A stretch of 35,036 nt of DNA from Planctomycetota bacterium (GCA_016872595.1 VGZJ01000028.1:1-35036), one strand, 5' to 3'. Positions 1-8,291 are shown, counted from the stretch's first letter. Program-made: numbers and translations. Notes: a model not told the origin generated them from the sequence alone.

Positions 1-1
1 T

Positions 2-388
2 GAACATGCGGAACAACAACGGCTTCCGACGCAATTTCTCGTAATTCGTCATAACCCTATGAATAGGCCATCGATCGCTATTGCGCAACGAGTCTACTAA
101 CGCATCCGTAACATCACTACCCCCGAGGTGAAGTGTGGCGAGGCTCTTGAACGTGGCGAGTACCTTCAGTAACTCGTCCGTGAATTTCGGGTCGATTAGG
201 CCGAAACTGCTCGCCGTCAAGCTCACGGTAACGACGGGTTTCCCGGGTGCCTTCTCGTCGCGAGTGACCGTCCCGCCCAACTGCGCGATGAGCGCCGCGG
301 CCTCGTCTTCCGCGTCGTCGGCCCGGACTGGGGCGGACGAACACAGGAACACGCCCGCCATGAGACCGCACAGCATCAACCGCGACAT
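2..388 (-). CDS. Secreted leucine-rich-repeat-like protein, 3' end cut by window edge
   Basis: Reading leftward from an ATG at 388, 129 codons are open to the window edge. Residues 1-23 form a signal peptide (hydrophobic LMLCGLMAGVFLC core, predicted cut after APVRA). The mature part begins with an acidic stretch, then LIAQLGGTVTRD and PGKPVVTVSL, followed by LRR-like LATFKSLATLHLGGSDVTD. This resembles the secreted or periplasmic LRR proteins common in Gemmata (GGKVTRD...PGKPVVxVDL...LTxLDLxGTxVTD). A purine-rich CGAGGGG lies just upstream of the ATG. Beyond about residue 95 the reading (DSLRNSDRWPIHRVMTNYEK) departs from LRR consensus, and base composition drops to roughly half GC over positions 1-120. 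The end may therefore be rearranged or simply a variable C-terminal part. Function unknown. Confidence 0.62.
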   Translation of the reverse strand, partial: MSRLMLCGLMAGVFLCSSAPVRADDAEDEAAALIAQLGGTVTRDEKAPGKPVVTVSLTASSFGLIDPKFTDELLKVLATFKSLATLHLGGSDVTDALVDSLRNSDRWPIHRVMTNYEKLRRKPLLFRMF

Positions 389-528
389 GGTTGCCCCTCG
401 CATTGCGTGAACGACTCCTGAAACGGCCCCAGCATGACCGATCCGCTGCCGGATGCAAGCGTGTAACAGCACGTGTTCCGCGTCTGTCGCGACACCGGGG
501 CTAGCATTCGCGCGCGGCGGCGCGCACA

Positions 529-1716
529 ATGCCACCCATGAAGATCACGCGAGTCGAGACGCACGTTTGCAACGCCCGGATGCGGAACTGGGTGTTCGTG
601 AAGGTCGTCACCGATCAGGACGGGCTGTTCGGGTGGGGCGAGGCTACGCTCGAATGGCACACGCGGGCCGTGGTGGGGGCCGTGCAGGACTGCGCCGAGC
701 TGATCGTCGGCGAAGATCCGACGCGCGTCGAACACCTGTGGCAGATGATGTACCGCCAGCACTTCTGGCACGGGCACGGCATCGTGCGGGCCACCGCCAT
801 CGCGGGCATCGACCTCGCGCTGTGGGACATCCTCGGCAAGGTGTGCGGCGTGCCGTGCGCGAAGCTGTGGGGCGGACCGGTGCGCGATCACGTCCGCACC
901 TACTGTCACCTCGGCGGCGGGCGGATGGAAGACTTCTACGAGACCGCGGCCGAAGACGCCAAGCGCTTCGCCGACCTCGCGCGCCAAGCCGTCGCCGACG
1001 GCTTCACCGCGTTCAAGACAATGGCCGTTCCGCCGACGCTGCCCATCGAAGGGCTAAAGCCGATCCGTACCGCTGAGAAGTGCGTCGCGGCGATGCGCGA
1101 GGCCGTGGGCGAGAGCATCGACATTATGGTGGACTGCCACGCGCGGCCGTCGCCGGCGATGGGCCTTCAGTTCGCGAAGGCGCTGGAACCGTATGGCCTG
1201 TACTTCTTCGAGGAACCGTGCTGGCCGGAGAGCGTGGACGGCCTCGCGATGATTAACGCGGCCGTCAGCACGCCCATCGCGACCGGCGAGCGCGTCACGA
1301 ACCTCGCCGCCTTTCGCGACCTCTTCAACGCCCGCGCGTGCGAAGTGTGTCAGGTGGACATCACCCACTGCGGCGGGCTGAGCGAAGCGCGGCGGATCGC
1401 GGCGCTGGCGGAGGCGCACCGCATCGCGCTGGCCCCGCACAACCCGCAAGGCCCGGTCAGCACCGCGGCCAGCTTGGAGTTCGGGTTCAGCCAGCCGAGC
1501 TATATCATCTGCGAAACGGTTCACGCCGACGTGCCGTGGCGCTCCGACGTGGTGCAAGAGGGCTTCACCGTGGAACCGAAGGGCCGCATCGTGAAGCCGA
1601 ACACGCGCCCGGGGCTGGGCATCGTCATCAACGAAGCCGAAGTCAAGAAGCACCCATTCGAGCAAGAGATACCGCAGCGCGTGTTCTATTCGGACGGCAG
1701 CGTGGGGGATTGGTAA
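529..1716 (+). CDS. dgoD: D-galactonate dehydratase-like enolase-superfamily enzyme
   Basis: This is a 395-residue mandelate racemase/muconate lactonizing enzyme. It probably dehydrates a sugar acid such as D-galactonate to the 2-keto-3-deoxy acid, using Mg2+. Visible residues are D202 and H204 (VDCHARPSP), E228 (FFEEP), E254 (ATGERV), D277, H304 (APHNPQGP) and E329. Their spacing equals that of E. coli DgoD (D183/H185/E209/E235/D258/H285/E310, from memory), and the C-terminal SVGDW parallels its SVAEW. The ATG at 538 (MKITR) is the more family-typical start; the ATG at 529 adds three residues. No clear Shine-Dalgarno is seen. It is the first gene of a plus-strand cluster with an aldolase and a transporter, which supports a sugar-acid catabolic role. 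Other acid-sugar dehydratases of the same fold remain possible. Confidence 0.85.
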   Translation: MPPMKITRVETHVCNARMRNWVFVKVVTDQDGLFGWGEATLEWHTRAVVGAVQDCAELIVGEDPTRVEHLWQMMYRQHFWHGHGIVRATAIAGIDLALWDILGKVCGVPCAKLWGGPVRDHVRTYCHLGGGRMEDFYETAAEDAKRFADLARQAVADGFTAFKTMAVPPTLPIEGLKPIRTAEKCVAAMREAVGESIDIMVDCHARPSPAMGLQFAKALEPYGLYFFEEPCWPESVDGLAMINAAVSTPIATGERVTNLAAFRDLFNARACEVCQVDITHCGGLSEARRIAALAEAHRIALAPHNPQGPVSTAASLEFGFSQPSYIICETVHADVPWRSDVVQEGFTVEPKGRIVKPNTRPGLGIVINEAEVKKHPFEQEIPQRVFYSDGSVGDW

Positions 1717-1723
1717 CTGTTGG

Positions 1724-1817
1724 CGAGCGGCGCGACGGAAGCCCGCCGGTAGCTACACAACTCCGACACGCAATGCGCGGATGTTCAGATACCGGCGGGC
1801 TTACGCCGCGCCGCTCG
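1724..1817. repeat. Intergenic inverted repeat ending at a Shine-Dalgarno
   Basis: Arms 1724-1751 and 1790-1817 (28 nt each) match at 26 of 28 positions, with a 38-nt loop. The right arm ends exactly where the ribosome-binding sequence GGGAGG of the next gene begins. As RNA this gives a long 5' hairpin between the dehydratase and aldolase cistrons. Its role is unknown; intercistronic mRNA stabilisation or a REPIN-like mobile doublet are both possible. Confidence 0.8.
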
Positions 1818-1831
1818 GGAGGAAACACACA

Positions 1832-2737
1832 ATGCCCAAGAAGCTCGCGGGCGTGCTGGCGATTGCGCACACGCCGTTCACTGATAGCGACGAGATCGAC
1901 GCCGGGGCGCTCAAGCGCGCGGTCGATTGGTCGTTCGGCGTTGGGGCCGACGGCATCGGCACCGGCATGGTGTCCGAAACGTTGAAGCTCACGCACGAGG
2001 AGCGACTCGCGCTGATCGGGATACTGGTGGAGTTCGTGGGGGGGCGCGGGCCGCTGTTCGTCGCGGTCGGCGCGGAGAGCACGCGGCAGTCGCTGGTGTA
2101 TGCGGTCGCGGCCGAACGCGCGGGCTGCGACGCGGTCATGGCAGTGCCGCCGCTGACCGCGAAGCTGAGCGTCGATCACTTGGTCGATCACTTCCGCGCG
2201 CTCGCGGACGCGATCAGCATTCCGGTCATCGTGCAGGACGCGAGCGGCTATGTCGGGCAGTCGATCCCGATTCCGGTGTGCGTGAAGCTGCTGGAGCGCT
2301 ACGGGCCGGAGAAGATTCTGTTCAAACCAGAAGCCGCGCCGAACGGCCCGACGCTGTCCGCGCTACGCGACGCGACTTCTGGGAAGGCGACCATGTTCGA
2401 GGGCAGCGGCGGCATCTTCCTGATCGACAGTTACCGGCGCGGCATCGCCGGCACCATGCCCGGCATGGACCTGCTCGACGGTGTCGTCGCCATCTGGAAG
2501 GCGCTCCAGCGCGGCGACGAAGCGAGCGCGTACCGCGTGTACTTCCCCGTGTGTGCGCTCGTCGCCCTGCAACTGCAAGCCGGCCTCGACGGGTTCCTCG
2601 CGGTCGAAAAACACCTGATGGTCGCGCGCGGGTTGTTTCCGTCGGCGCGGCGACGCAAGCCGTATGGATGGGAGTTGGATAGCGAGACTGCTGGCGAGGT
2701 TGATCGGTTGTTTGCACTACTCAAGCAGGCGCTATGA
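1832..2737 (+). CDS. DapA/N-acetylneuraminate lyase family aldolase
   Basis: This is a 301-residue class I aldolase of the dihydrodipicolinate synthase family, a TIM barrel. Next to a galactonate-type dehydratase it probably cleaves a 2-keto-3-deoxy sugar acid to pyruvate and an aldehyde. The start at 1832 (MPKKLAGVLA) is chosen because GGGAGGA lies just upstream and the family N-terminus begins there; the frame is open further 5' but runs through an inverted repeat. K165 (ILFKPEA) is the expected Schiff-base lysine. The position of the usual catalytic tyrosine (LYNVP in E. coli DapA) reads VIVQDASG, so Q135 replaces it; Y140 is close by. It is therefore unlikely to be true DapA. The stop overlaps the next start as ATGA (translational coupling). 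Confidence 0.85.
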   Translation: MPKKLAGVLAIAHTPFTDSDEIDAGALKRAVDWSFGVGADGIGTGMVSETLKLTHEERLALIGILVEFVGGRGPLFVAVGAESTRQSLVYAVAAERAGCDAVMAVPPLTAKLSVDHLVDHFRALADAISIPVIVQDASGYVGQSIPIPVCVKLLERYGPEKILFKPEAAPNGPTLSALRDATSGKATMFEGSGGIFLIDSYRRGIAGTMPGMDLLDGVVAIWKALQRGDEASAYRVYFPVCALVALQLQAGLDGFLAVEKHLMVARGLFPSARRRKPYGWELDSETAGEVDRLFALLKQAL

Positions 2738-3981
2738 AGATCAACCTCCTCTCCTTCCTGTGCGCCGCCACCGTCATCGCCTACCTCCAGAGGTCGGCGC
2801 TCAGTGTGCCATCGAAGCAGATCGAAGCCGATCTCGCTCTCAGCCCGCACCACCTCGGCCTCGTGTGGCTGGCGTGGTACGCGGGGTACGCGGCGTTCCA
2901 GATTCCGGCGGGCGTCGTCGCCGACCGGCTCGGCAGCAAGCGCGCGCTGATCGCGTTCGCGGTGCTGTGGTCGGTGCTGACCGCCGTGACCGGCGCGGCC
3001 ACCAACTTCACCGAACTGTGGGTGTACTGGGGCGCAATGGGAATCGCGCAGGCCGGCATCTTCGTGTGCGCGACGAAGGCCATTAGTGCCACGTTCCCCA
3101 AGACGGAGCAGGCGCTCGCGTCCGGGGCTCTGGCGTGCTGCATGGCCGGCGGCGCGGCCCTGTCGCAGTACGTCACGGGCAAGTTACTCGGCCCGCGCTC
3201 GTGGCCCGAAATCCTCGCGCTGTACATGGTGCCGGGCCTCGTGTGGGCGCTCGCGTTCGCGTACCTCGTGCCGCCGCCCGACGCGCCCCTGGTTCTTGGC
3301 GGCGCGGCCAAGGACCCCAACCCGCCGCCGGACGATTGGGAGCCGTCGCCGACCGTGGCCCCGGTGCCGTGGGGCCGGTTGCTCACCGACCGCAATATGA
3401 TCTTGCTCTGCACACAGCAGTTCATGCGGGCCGGCGCGGTCGCGCTGTTCTTCACGTGGTTCCCGCGCTACCTGCAAGAAACGAAGGGCGTGAGCGTGGC
3501 CGGGTCCGGGGCGATGGCCGCGTGGCCGCTGGTCGCCGGGATGCTGGGCGGGTTGCTCGGCGGCACCATCGCCGACGTGCTGCTCGCGCGCACGGGGCGC
3601 GCGCGCCTCAGCCGGCAAGGGGTCGCAGGCGTGTGCTGTGCGATGTGCGCGCTCGTGGCGCTGGCCGCGTACCGCGCCGAAACCGCCGAGACCGCCGTCG
3701 CGCTCATCTGCGTGGCCGCGTTCTGCGGGTACGCCAGCGGCGTCAGCGCCTACGCCACCGCGATGACGATGGGCGGCACGCGCGTCGCCCCGGTGTTCGC
3801 CACCATGAACATGAACGGCAACATCGGCGCAGGGCTGTTCCCGTTCGTCGTCGGGCGGGTCGTCACCGAAACCGGGAACTGGAACCTCGCGATCCTGCTG
3901 TTCGGCCTCATGTTCGCCGTGGCCGCCGCGTGCTGGGCCGTGCTAAACCCGAAGGGGCCGCTGTTCGAGGAGCCGAAATGA
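2734..3981 (+). CDS. MFS transporter, anion:cation symporter type (sugar acid uptake)
   Basis: This 415-residue inner-membrane protein has about 12 hydrophobic segments and belongs to the major facilitator superfamily. The loop after TM2 carries AGVVADRLGSKRAL, the MFS motif A region, and the N-terminal YLQRSALSVPSKQIEADLAL pattern resembles hexuronate and galactonate permeases (ExuT/DgoT, ACS family). A proline-rich central loop (residues about 188-208) separates the two halves. It overlaps the upstream aldolase by ATGA (2734-2737) and the downstream gene by ATGA (3978-3981), so the three are almost certainly co-translated. It probably imports the acid consumed by the dehydratase and aldolase; the exact substrate cannot be read from sequence. 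Confidence 0.87.
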   Translation: MKINLLSFLCAATVIAYLQRSALSVPSKQIEADLALSPHHLGLVWLAWYAGYAAFQIPAGVVADRLGSKRALIAFAVLWSVLTAVTGAATNFTELWVYWGAMGIAQAGIFVCATKAISATFPKTEQALASGALACCMAGGAALSQYVTGKLLGPRSWPEILALYMVPGLVWALAFAYLVPPPDAPLVLGGAAKDPNPPPDDWEPSPTVAPVPWGRLLTDRNMILLCTQQFMRAGAVALFFTWFPRYLQETKGVSVAGSGAMAAWPLVAGMLGGLLGGTIADVLLARTGRARLSRQGVAGVCCAMCALVALAAYRAETAETAVALICVAAFCGYASGVSAYATAMTMGGTRVAPVFATMNMNGNIGAGLFPFVVGRVVTETGNWNLAILLFGLMFAVAAACWAVLNPKGPLFEEPK

Positions 3982-5414
3982 CGACGACGCGCATCGACAC
4001 CCCGCAGGCCCGGTGCAAGGTCGGGTTCGCCCGCGCTGAAGTCACACCGCCGGTGGGCATTTACCACCGCATGTGGGGCGCGGCCCTGCACGACCGCGCC
4101 ACCGGCGTTCACAAGCCGCTGACCGCGACCGCGCTCTACCTCGAAGCGCTCGACGGCGGCGCACGGCAACTCGTCCTCGGCCTCGATCACTGCATTCTGG
4201 ACGCGCGCGAGATCGACGCGATCCGCGCCCGCGTCGTGGGCGTGGGCGCGAGTGACATCGCGGTGTCACTCTCGCACACGCACGGTTCGGGGTGGATGTC
4301 GCGCACCCGCGCGAACCTGCCCGGCGGCGACCTGATCGGCCAGTACCTGAACGAGTTGATCGAGGTGTGCGTTGCACTCGCGCACGAGGCCGCGGCGTCC
4401 GCGCGCCCGGCGGCGCTGGTGTTCGGCACCGCGCGCTGCGCGCTCGCGCGGCACCGCGACTTCTACGACGAAGGCTCGAAGCAGTTCGTGTGCGGGTTCC
4501 ACCCGGACGGCGCGGCCGACGACACCGTTCTTGTCGCGAGGGCCGTGGCCGATGACACCGGCGCGACGCTCGGCACCGTCGTCAACTACGCTTGTCATCC
4601 GACGACGCTGGCGTGGGCGAACACACTCATCAGCCCGGATTACGTTGGCGCGATGCGCGAGGTGATCGAGGCCCACACCACTGCGCCGTGCCTGTTCCTG
4701 CAAGGCGCGTCGGGCGATCTCGGCCCGCAGGACGGCTACGTCGGGGATACCGCGGTCGCCGACCGCAACGGCCGGCAGCTCGGCTTCGCGGCGCTGTCCG
4801 CGCTCGAAGCACTACCCGCGCCCGGGACGCACTTCGCGTTCGCCGGCCCCGTCGTGTCCGGCGCGATCCTCGGAAGCTGGGCGCACGCCCCCGCGAGCGC
4901 CGACGAGCGCGCCCGGTTCGCGACGTGGACCGCGGCCGAAGTCACGATCCCCCTTCCCTACCGGCTCGACCTACCCACGGCGGACGCGACCCGCGCGGAG
5001 TTGGCGAAGTGGGAGGCCGAAGAAGCGACCGCCCGCGCCGCCAACGACGCGGCCCGCGTGGCCGAGTGCCGCGCGCGGGCCGAACAGATGACGCGCCAAC
5101 TCACGCGCCTCGCGGCGATGCCCACCGGCCCCGCGTACCCGTACCGCGTCGCGCTCGTGCGCCTCGGCGGTTCGGTGTGGGTGTTCTGCCCCGGCGAGTT
5201 GTATCAGGTCTTCCAAACCACACTGCGCGCGCGGTTCCCGCGCGTGGCAATCGTGATCGCAACGGTAACGAACGACTGGCAACCGGGCTACCTGCCCGCC
5301 GCCGGCAGCTACGGCTACGGCATCTACCAAGAGGTCATCGCCGCCGTGGCCCCCGGCGCGCTGGAAACCGTGATCGAGTGCGTGAGTCGCGAAGTGAAAG
5401 CGCTGCTGGGGTGA
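3978..5414 (+). CDS. Neutral/alkaline ceramidase N-terminal-domain-like hydrolase
   Basis: This 478-residue protein starts at the ATG overlapping the MFS stop (ATGA, 3978-3981). The frame stays open far upstream, but only as an antisense-like shadow of the transporter. Motifs recall neutral ceramidases: KVGFARAEVTPPVG near the N-terminus, SHTHGSG (H100/H102) and NYACHPTT (H207), which are candidate zinc ligands, and LQGASGDLGP at 241-250. In true ceramidases the last motif is GDVSP with a catalytic Ser; here the position is G249, so amide hydrolysis by that mechanism is doubtful. There is no obvious signal peptide, unlike secreted ceramidases. Planctomycetes encode many such distant relatives. 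Its place at the end of a sugar-acid operon suggests hydrolysis of a conjugated substrate in the cytoplasm, but this is inference. Confidence 0.78.
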   Translation: MTTTRIDTPQARCKVGFARAEVTPPVGIYHRMWGAALHDRATGVHKPLTATALYLEALDGGARQLVLGLDHCILDAREIDAIRARVVGVGASDIAVSLSHTHGSGWMSRTRANLPGGDLIGQYLNELIEVCVALAHEAAASARPAALVFGTARCALARHRDFYDEGSKQFVCGFHPDGAADDTVLVARAVADDTGATLGTVVNYACHPTTLAWANTLISPDYVGAMREVIEAHTTAPCLFLQGASGDLGPQDGYVGDTAVADRNGRQLGFAALSALEALPAPGTHFAFAGPVVSGAILGSWAHAPASADERARFATWTAAEVTIPLPYRLDLPTADATRAELAKWEAEEATARAANDAARVAECRARAEQMTRQLTRLAAMPTGPAYPYRVALVRLGGSVWVFCPGELYQVFQTTLRARFPRVAIVIATVTNDWQPGYLPAAGSYGYGIYQEVIAAVAPGALETVIECVSREVKALLG

Positions 5415-5416
5415 AG

Positions 5417-5536
5417 TCTCTCTGTGGAGCGCGGGCGTCCCGCCTGCCGCTGCGCAAGTCGTCTCGCTGCACGAGAAGCGCAACGGACGCAGCATCCGCG
5501 AAGCAGCGGACGGGACGCCCGCGCTCCACAGAGAGA
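5417..5536. repeat. Perfect 26-bp inverted repeat between convergent genes
   Basis: Arms 5417-5442 and 5511-5536 are perfectly complementary over 26 nt. The 68-nt interior can pair further (GCxGCTGC-type segments). Each arm contains its own small palindrome, GCGGG-CGT-CCCGC type. The element fills the gap between the ceramidase-like stop (5414) and the DUF1501 stop (5539) and could terminate transcription from both sides, although there is no U-tract. Confidence 0.88.
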
Positions 5537-5538
5537 AG

Positions 5539-6825
5539 TCACATCACTTCTTTGATCGGCGTGGGGTCGTCGAGCAGGTACACGGGCCTCCCGCTGTGGT
5601 CGGGTAGCGTGGTTTGCGGGTCGATACCGAGGTGCCGGTAGATTGTGGCGAGTACGTTCTGCGGCGTGTACGGGATGCCGACGGGGCGCTCGCCCTTCGC
5701 GTTGGTCGCACCCACCGCTTGGCCGGTCGTGAAGCCGCCGCCGGCGAGGAACGCGAACCCCGATTGCGGCCAGTGGTCGCGGCCCCCGGTCGTGCCGCTC
5801 TGGGTGCCGACCCGCGGCGTGCGGCCCATCTCGCCCCAGATCACAACCGCCACGTCGTCGGACAGGCCGCGGTCGTGGAGGTCTGTAAGCAGCGCGTACA
5901 CGCTGCGGTCGTAGGCCGGCAGGATCGACTTCAGGCACTCGAACACGTGGTCGTGGTGGTCCCACTGGCCGTTGCACTTCTGCGGCACGCCGTGGTTCTG
6001 CGGGGTGATCGTCACCACGGGCACGCCGGCCTCGACCAGCCGCCGCGCGGTTATGTACTCGGTGTTCTTGCCGTACTGCTCGCGCAGCTTGGCCGGCTCC
6101 TTCGACAGGTCGAAGGCGTCGCGGGCCACGTCCGTTGTCATCATCTCGAGCGCCTGACTGGTGAAGCTGTCCATGCTGGCGCGCTGGCCCTTCGGGTCGT
6201 CGAAGTCCCGCTTCACCGCGTCGAACGTCTTGAGCAGTTCGCGGCGCTCGCCGAGCTGCGCGAGGGTGATCGCCTTCGAGCGGCCGAGCGACATGGCCTT
6301 CTCGCCGGGAATGTACGCCTCGTGCGCCTTGCCCAGAAAGCCGGGGTGCCCGACGTGGTTGGCATCGCCGAGGTACACATACGGCGGCAGCGGGGCGCGA
6401 ACGCCGGCGTCGGCGCGCAGCTTACTCACGACGGACCCGAACGCCGGCCGGTTGCCGCGCAGGAACCCGCTGTACAGTTCCGGCGCGGTGTGCCCCTGTT
6501 GCTCGAACTTCATGTTCCGAATGATGGCGAACTTGTCCGCGATTTTGGCGTGCAGCGGCAGGTGCTCGCTGATATGGAGGCCGGTCACGTTCGTTTGGAT
6601 CGGCTTGAACTCACCGCGGTACTCGGCCGGGGCGTCGGGCTTCAGGTCGTACATGTCCATGTGCGACGGCCCGCCGTTGAGGTAGACCATGATGACGCTT
6701 TTGCCGCGAGTCCGCGGCGCGGGCTGCGCCGCGCGGGCGCGCAGCAGGTCCGACAGCGTCAACCCGCCGACAGCGAGCCCGCCCGCGGTGAGGACCGACC
6801 GGCGCGAGAGGTGGGGCGTGTTCAT
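5539..6825 (-). CDS. DUF1501 family protein with Tat signal
   Basis: This is a 428-residue exported protein. The N-terminus has LSRRSVLTAGGLAVGGLTLS, a twin-arginine signal with hydrophobic core, then an ARAAQPAP cleavage region, so a folded, probably metal-bearing protein is exported. The body shows the DUF1501 hallmarks: VYLNGGPSHMDMYDLKPDAP, QTNVTGLHISEHLP, the GHTAPELYSG region and a C-terminal TGGRDHWPQSGFAFLAGGG. DUF1501 belongs to the alkaline-phosphatase/sulfatase-like superfamily; the biochemical role is unknown. It lies downstream of a second DUF1501 gene and a DUF1549/DUF1553 gene on the same strand, the classic planctomycete pairing. It is separated from the next gene by a perfect 27-bp hairpin. 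Confidence 0.92.
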   Translation of the reverse strand: MNTPHLSRRSVLTAGGLAVGGLTLSDLLRARAAQPAPRTRGKSVIMVYLNGGPSHMDMYDLKPDAPAEYRGEFKPIQTNVTGLHISEHLPLHAKIADKFAIIRNMKFEQQGHTAPELYSGFLRGNRPAFGSVVSKLRADAGVRAPLPPYVYLGDANHVGHPGFLGKAHEAYIPGEKAMSLGRSKAITLAQLGERRELLKTFDAVKRDFDDPKGQRASMDSFTSQALEMMTTDVARDAFDLSKEPAKLREQYGKNTEYITARRLVEAGVPVVTITPQNHGVPQKCNGQWDHHDHVFECLKSILPAYDRSVYALLTDLHDRGLSDDVAVVIWGEMGRTPRVGTQSGTTGGRDHWPQSGFAFLAGGGFTTGQAVGATNAKGERPVGIPYTPQNVLATIYRHLGIDPQTTLPDHSGRPVYLLDDPTPIKEVM

Positions 6826-6850
6826 GGTGGGCTTTGTAGTTGTGTGTAGA

Positions 6851-6910
6851 GTTAGCCGCGAGCCACCGGCGAGCGCGAACGTCCGCGCTCGCCGGTGGCT
6901 CGCGGCTAAC
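6851..6910. repeat. Perfect 27-bp hairpin between two DUF1501 genes
   Basis: Arms 6851-6877 and 6884-6910 are exactly complementary over 27 nt with a 6-nt loop (AACGTC). It starts with GTTAGCCGCGAGCC. A single arm of the same family with three mismatches occurs at 8268-8291. There is no poly-U on either side, so a simple intrinsic terminator is not obvious. This is the longest uninterrupted stem in the window. Confidence 0.92.
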
Positions 6911-6922
6911 GAAGGGAGATCG

Positions 6923-8254
6923 TTACGCCAGCGCTTCCTTAATCAGCGGGGCGTCTTCGACAATCAGTTTCACGGGACGGTTGGCGGGCGTGTGAACGAC
7001 GGTGTCGGGGTCGATGCCGAGCAGGTGGAACAGCGTGCGGCCGAAGCTCTCGATCTTGTAGAAGTTGTCCTTCACCCGCTCGCCCAGTTTGTCCGTGGAG
7101 CCGACGACGCACCCGCGGTTGAAGCCGCCGCCGGCCGCGATCACGAACTGCGCGTAGTCCCAGTGGTCGCGGCCCGCGCCCGCCGACTTCGGGTTGTCGA
7201 TCCGCGGCTTGCGGCCCATTTCGCCCAGCGCCAGCACGATGGTGCTGTCGAGCAAGCCGCGCGTGTCGAGGTCGTCGAGCAGCGCCGCCATGCACGAGTC
7301 GAACATGGGAATCTGTTGCCGGCCCGCGGTGAAGTTGTCGCCGTGCCAGTCCCAGTAGCCGAGGTTGAAGTGGACGACCGGCACGCCGGCTTCGACCATG
7401 CGCCGCGCGAGCAGGAAGTGCAGCGGGTCGCCGATGGGGTACTTGTGCTTCGCGGGCTTGTTGCGGGTGTACCGCTCGACGGACTTCGCCGGCTCCTTGC
7501 TCACGTCGAGCGCCTGCCGCAGCTTGGGCGAGCGCAGCAGGTTGAACGCGGTCTGTTGGTAATGGTCGAGGCCCGCGACCAGTTCGTCCTGCGCGTCGTC
7601 GCGGCGCAACTTGGTGTCGAGCAGTTTCAGCAGGTCGGTGTTCTTGTCGAGCGCCGGCACGTCGAGCTGCGGCGTCAGCATTTTGGTGACGGAGTCGGTA
7701 GTCTTCATCGGCTGCATCACGAACGGCGCGTGCGCGGAGCTGAGGAAGCTGCGCGCGAGCGCGTTGTGCGTGTGAACGTCGACCTCGTCCAAGACGACGT
7801 GCGTGGGCAGGTCTTTGGGGCCGGGGCGCAGCTTGTTGACGACGCTCCCGTACATCGGGTACTCGTCCGAGCCGGTGGTGAGCCGCGGGTTGCCGGTGAG
7901 CCAGTACAGCGGGGCTTGGCTGTGGTCGCCGGGCTTGTTCAGCGTGCTGACGCTGCGGATCACGGTGTACTTGTCCGCGCGCTTCGCCATCTCCGGCAGC
8001 AGTTCGCCCACCTGCAACCCGGTCACGTTCGACTGAATCGGCTTGAAGACGCCGCGGTACTCCTCGGACGAATCGGGCTTCATGTCGAACATGTCGGTGT
8101 GCGGCGGCCCGCCGCCGAGCCAGCACACGATCATGTGCTTGGCCTTCGGCGCGGCCACGGTGGGCGCGGCGCGCGCGCGCAGCACATCGAGCGTGCCCAC
8201 CCCGCACAGGCCCATGCCGCCGATCTTGAGAACGTCGCGTCGGGAAAGGCTCAT
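6923..8254 (-). CDS. DUF1501 family protein with Tat signal
   Basis: This 443-residue paralogue of the neighbouring DUF1501 protein has a Tat signal (SLSRRDVLKIGGMGLCGVGT, then ARAAP). Core motifs are VCWLGGGPPHTDMFDMKPDS, QSNVTGLQVGELLP, GDHSQAPLYWLTG and, near the C-terminus, AGRDHWDYAQFVIAAGGG. It contains the same GGGP and RDHW signatures as its neighbour but is clearly diverged, so this is an old duplication rather than a recent one. Enzyme activity is unknown; the superfamily fold suggests a hydrolase or phosphohydrolase-like site. It lies between the second DUF1501 gene and the DUF1549/DUF1553 gene, all minus strand with gaps of 69-97 nt, so co-transcription is plausible. Confidence 0.92.
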   Translation of the reverse strand: MSLSRRDVLKIGGMGLCGVGTLDVLRARAAPTVAAPKAKHMIVCWLGGGPPHTDMFDMKPDSSEEYRGVFKPIQSNVTGLQVGELLPEMAKRADKYTVIRSVSTLNKPGDHSQAPLYWLTGNPRLTTGSDEYPMYGSVVNKLRPGPKDLPTHVVLDEVDVHTHNALARSFLSSAHAPFVMQPMKTTDSVTKMLTPQLDVPALDKNTDLLKLLDTKLRRDDAQDELVAGLDHYQQTAFNLLRSPKLRQALDVSKEPAKSVERYTRNKPAKHKYPIGDPLHFLLARRMVEAGVPVVHFNLGYWDWHGDNFTAGRQQIPMFDSCMAALLDDLDTRGLLDSTIVLALGEMGRKPRIDNPKSAGAGRDHWDYAQFVIAAGGGFNRGCVVGSTDKLGERVKDNFYKIESFGRTLFHLLGIDPDTVVHTPANRPVKLIVEDAPLIKEALA

Positions 8255-8267
8255 CTCACGGCTCCTC

Positions 8268-8291
8268 GCTCGCCTGCGGCTCGCGGCTAAC
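8268..8291. repeat. Solo arm of the GTTAGCCGCGAGC repeat family
   Basis: This 24-nt segment (ending GGCTCGCGGCTAAC) matches the right arm of the 6884-6910 repeat at 21 of 24 positions but lacks a partner arm nearby. It shows that at least this arm sequence is present more than once and can occur singly, as REP elements do. Confidence 0.7.

Noticed and set aside
3135-3977. In-frame upstream extension of the ceramidase-like gene (adding 281 residues)
   Set aside because: It overlaps the MFS transporter in another frame and reads as Arg/Ala-rich shadow; the ATGA overlap at 3978 and the conserved N-terminus mark the true start.
5324-5977. Minus-strand open frame crossing the 5417-5536 repeat
   Set aside because: Shadow of the DUF1501 and ceramidase-like genes joined through the repeat.
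6689-8290. Long plus-strand open frame opposite the second DUF1501 gene
   Set aside because: High-GC shadow of a confirmed Tat-signal protein; no recognisable motif.
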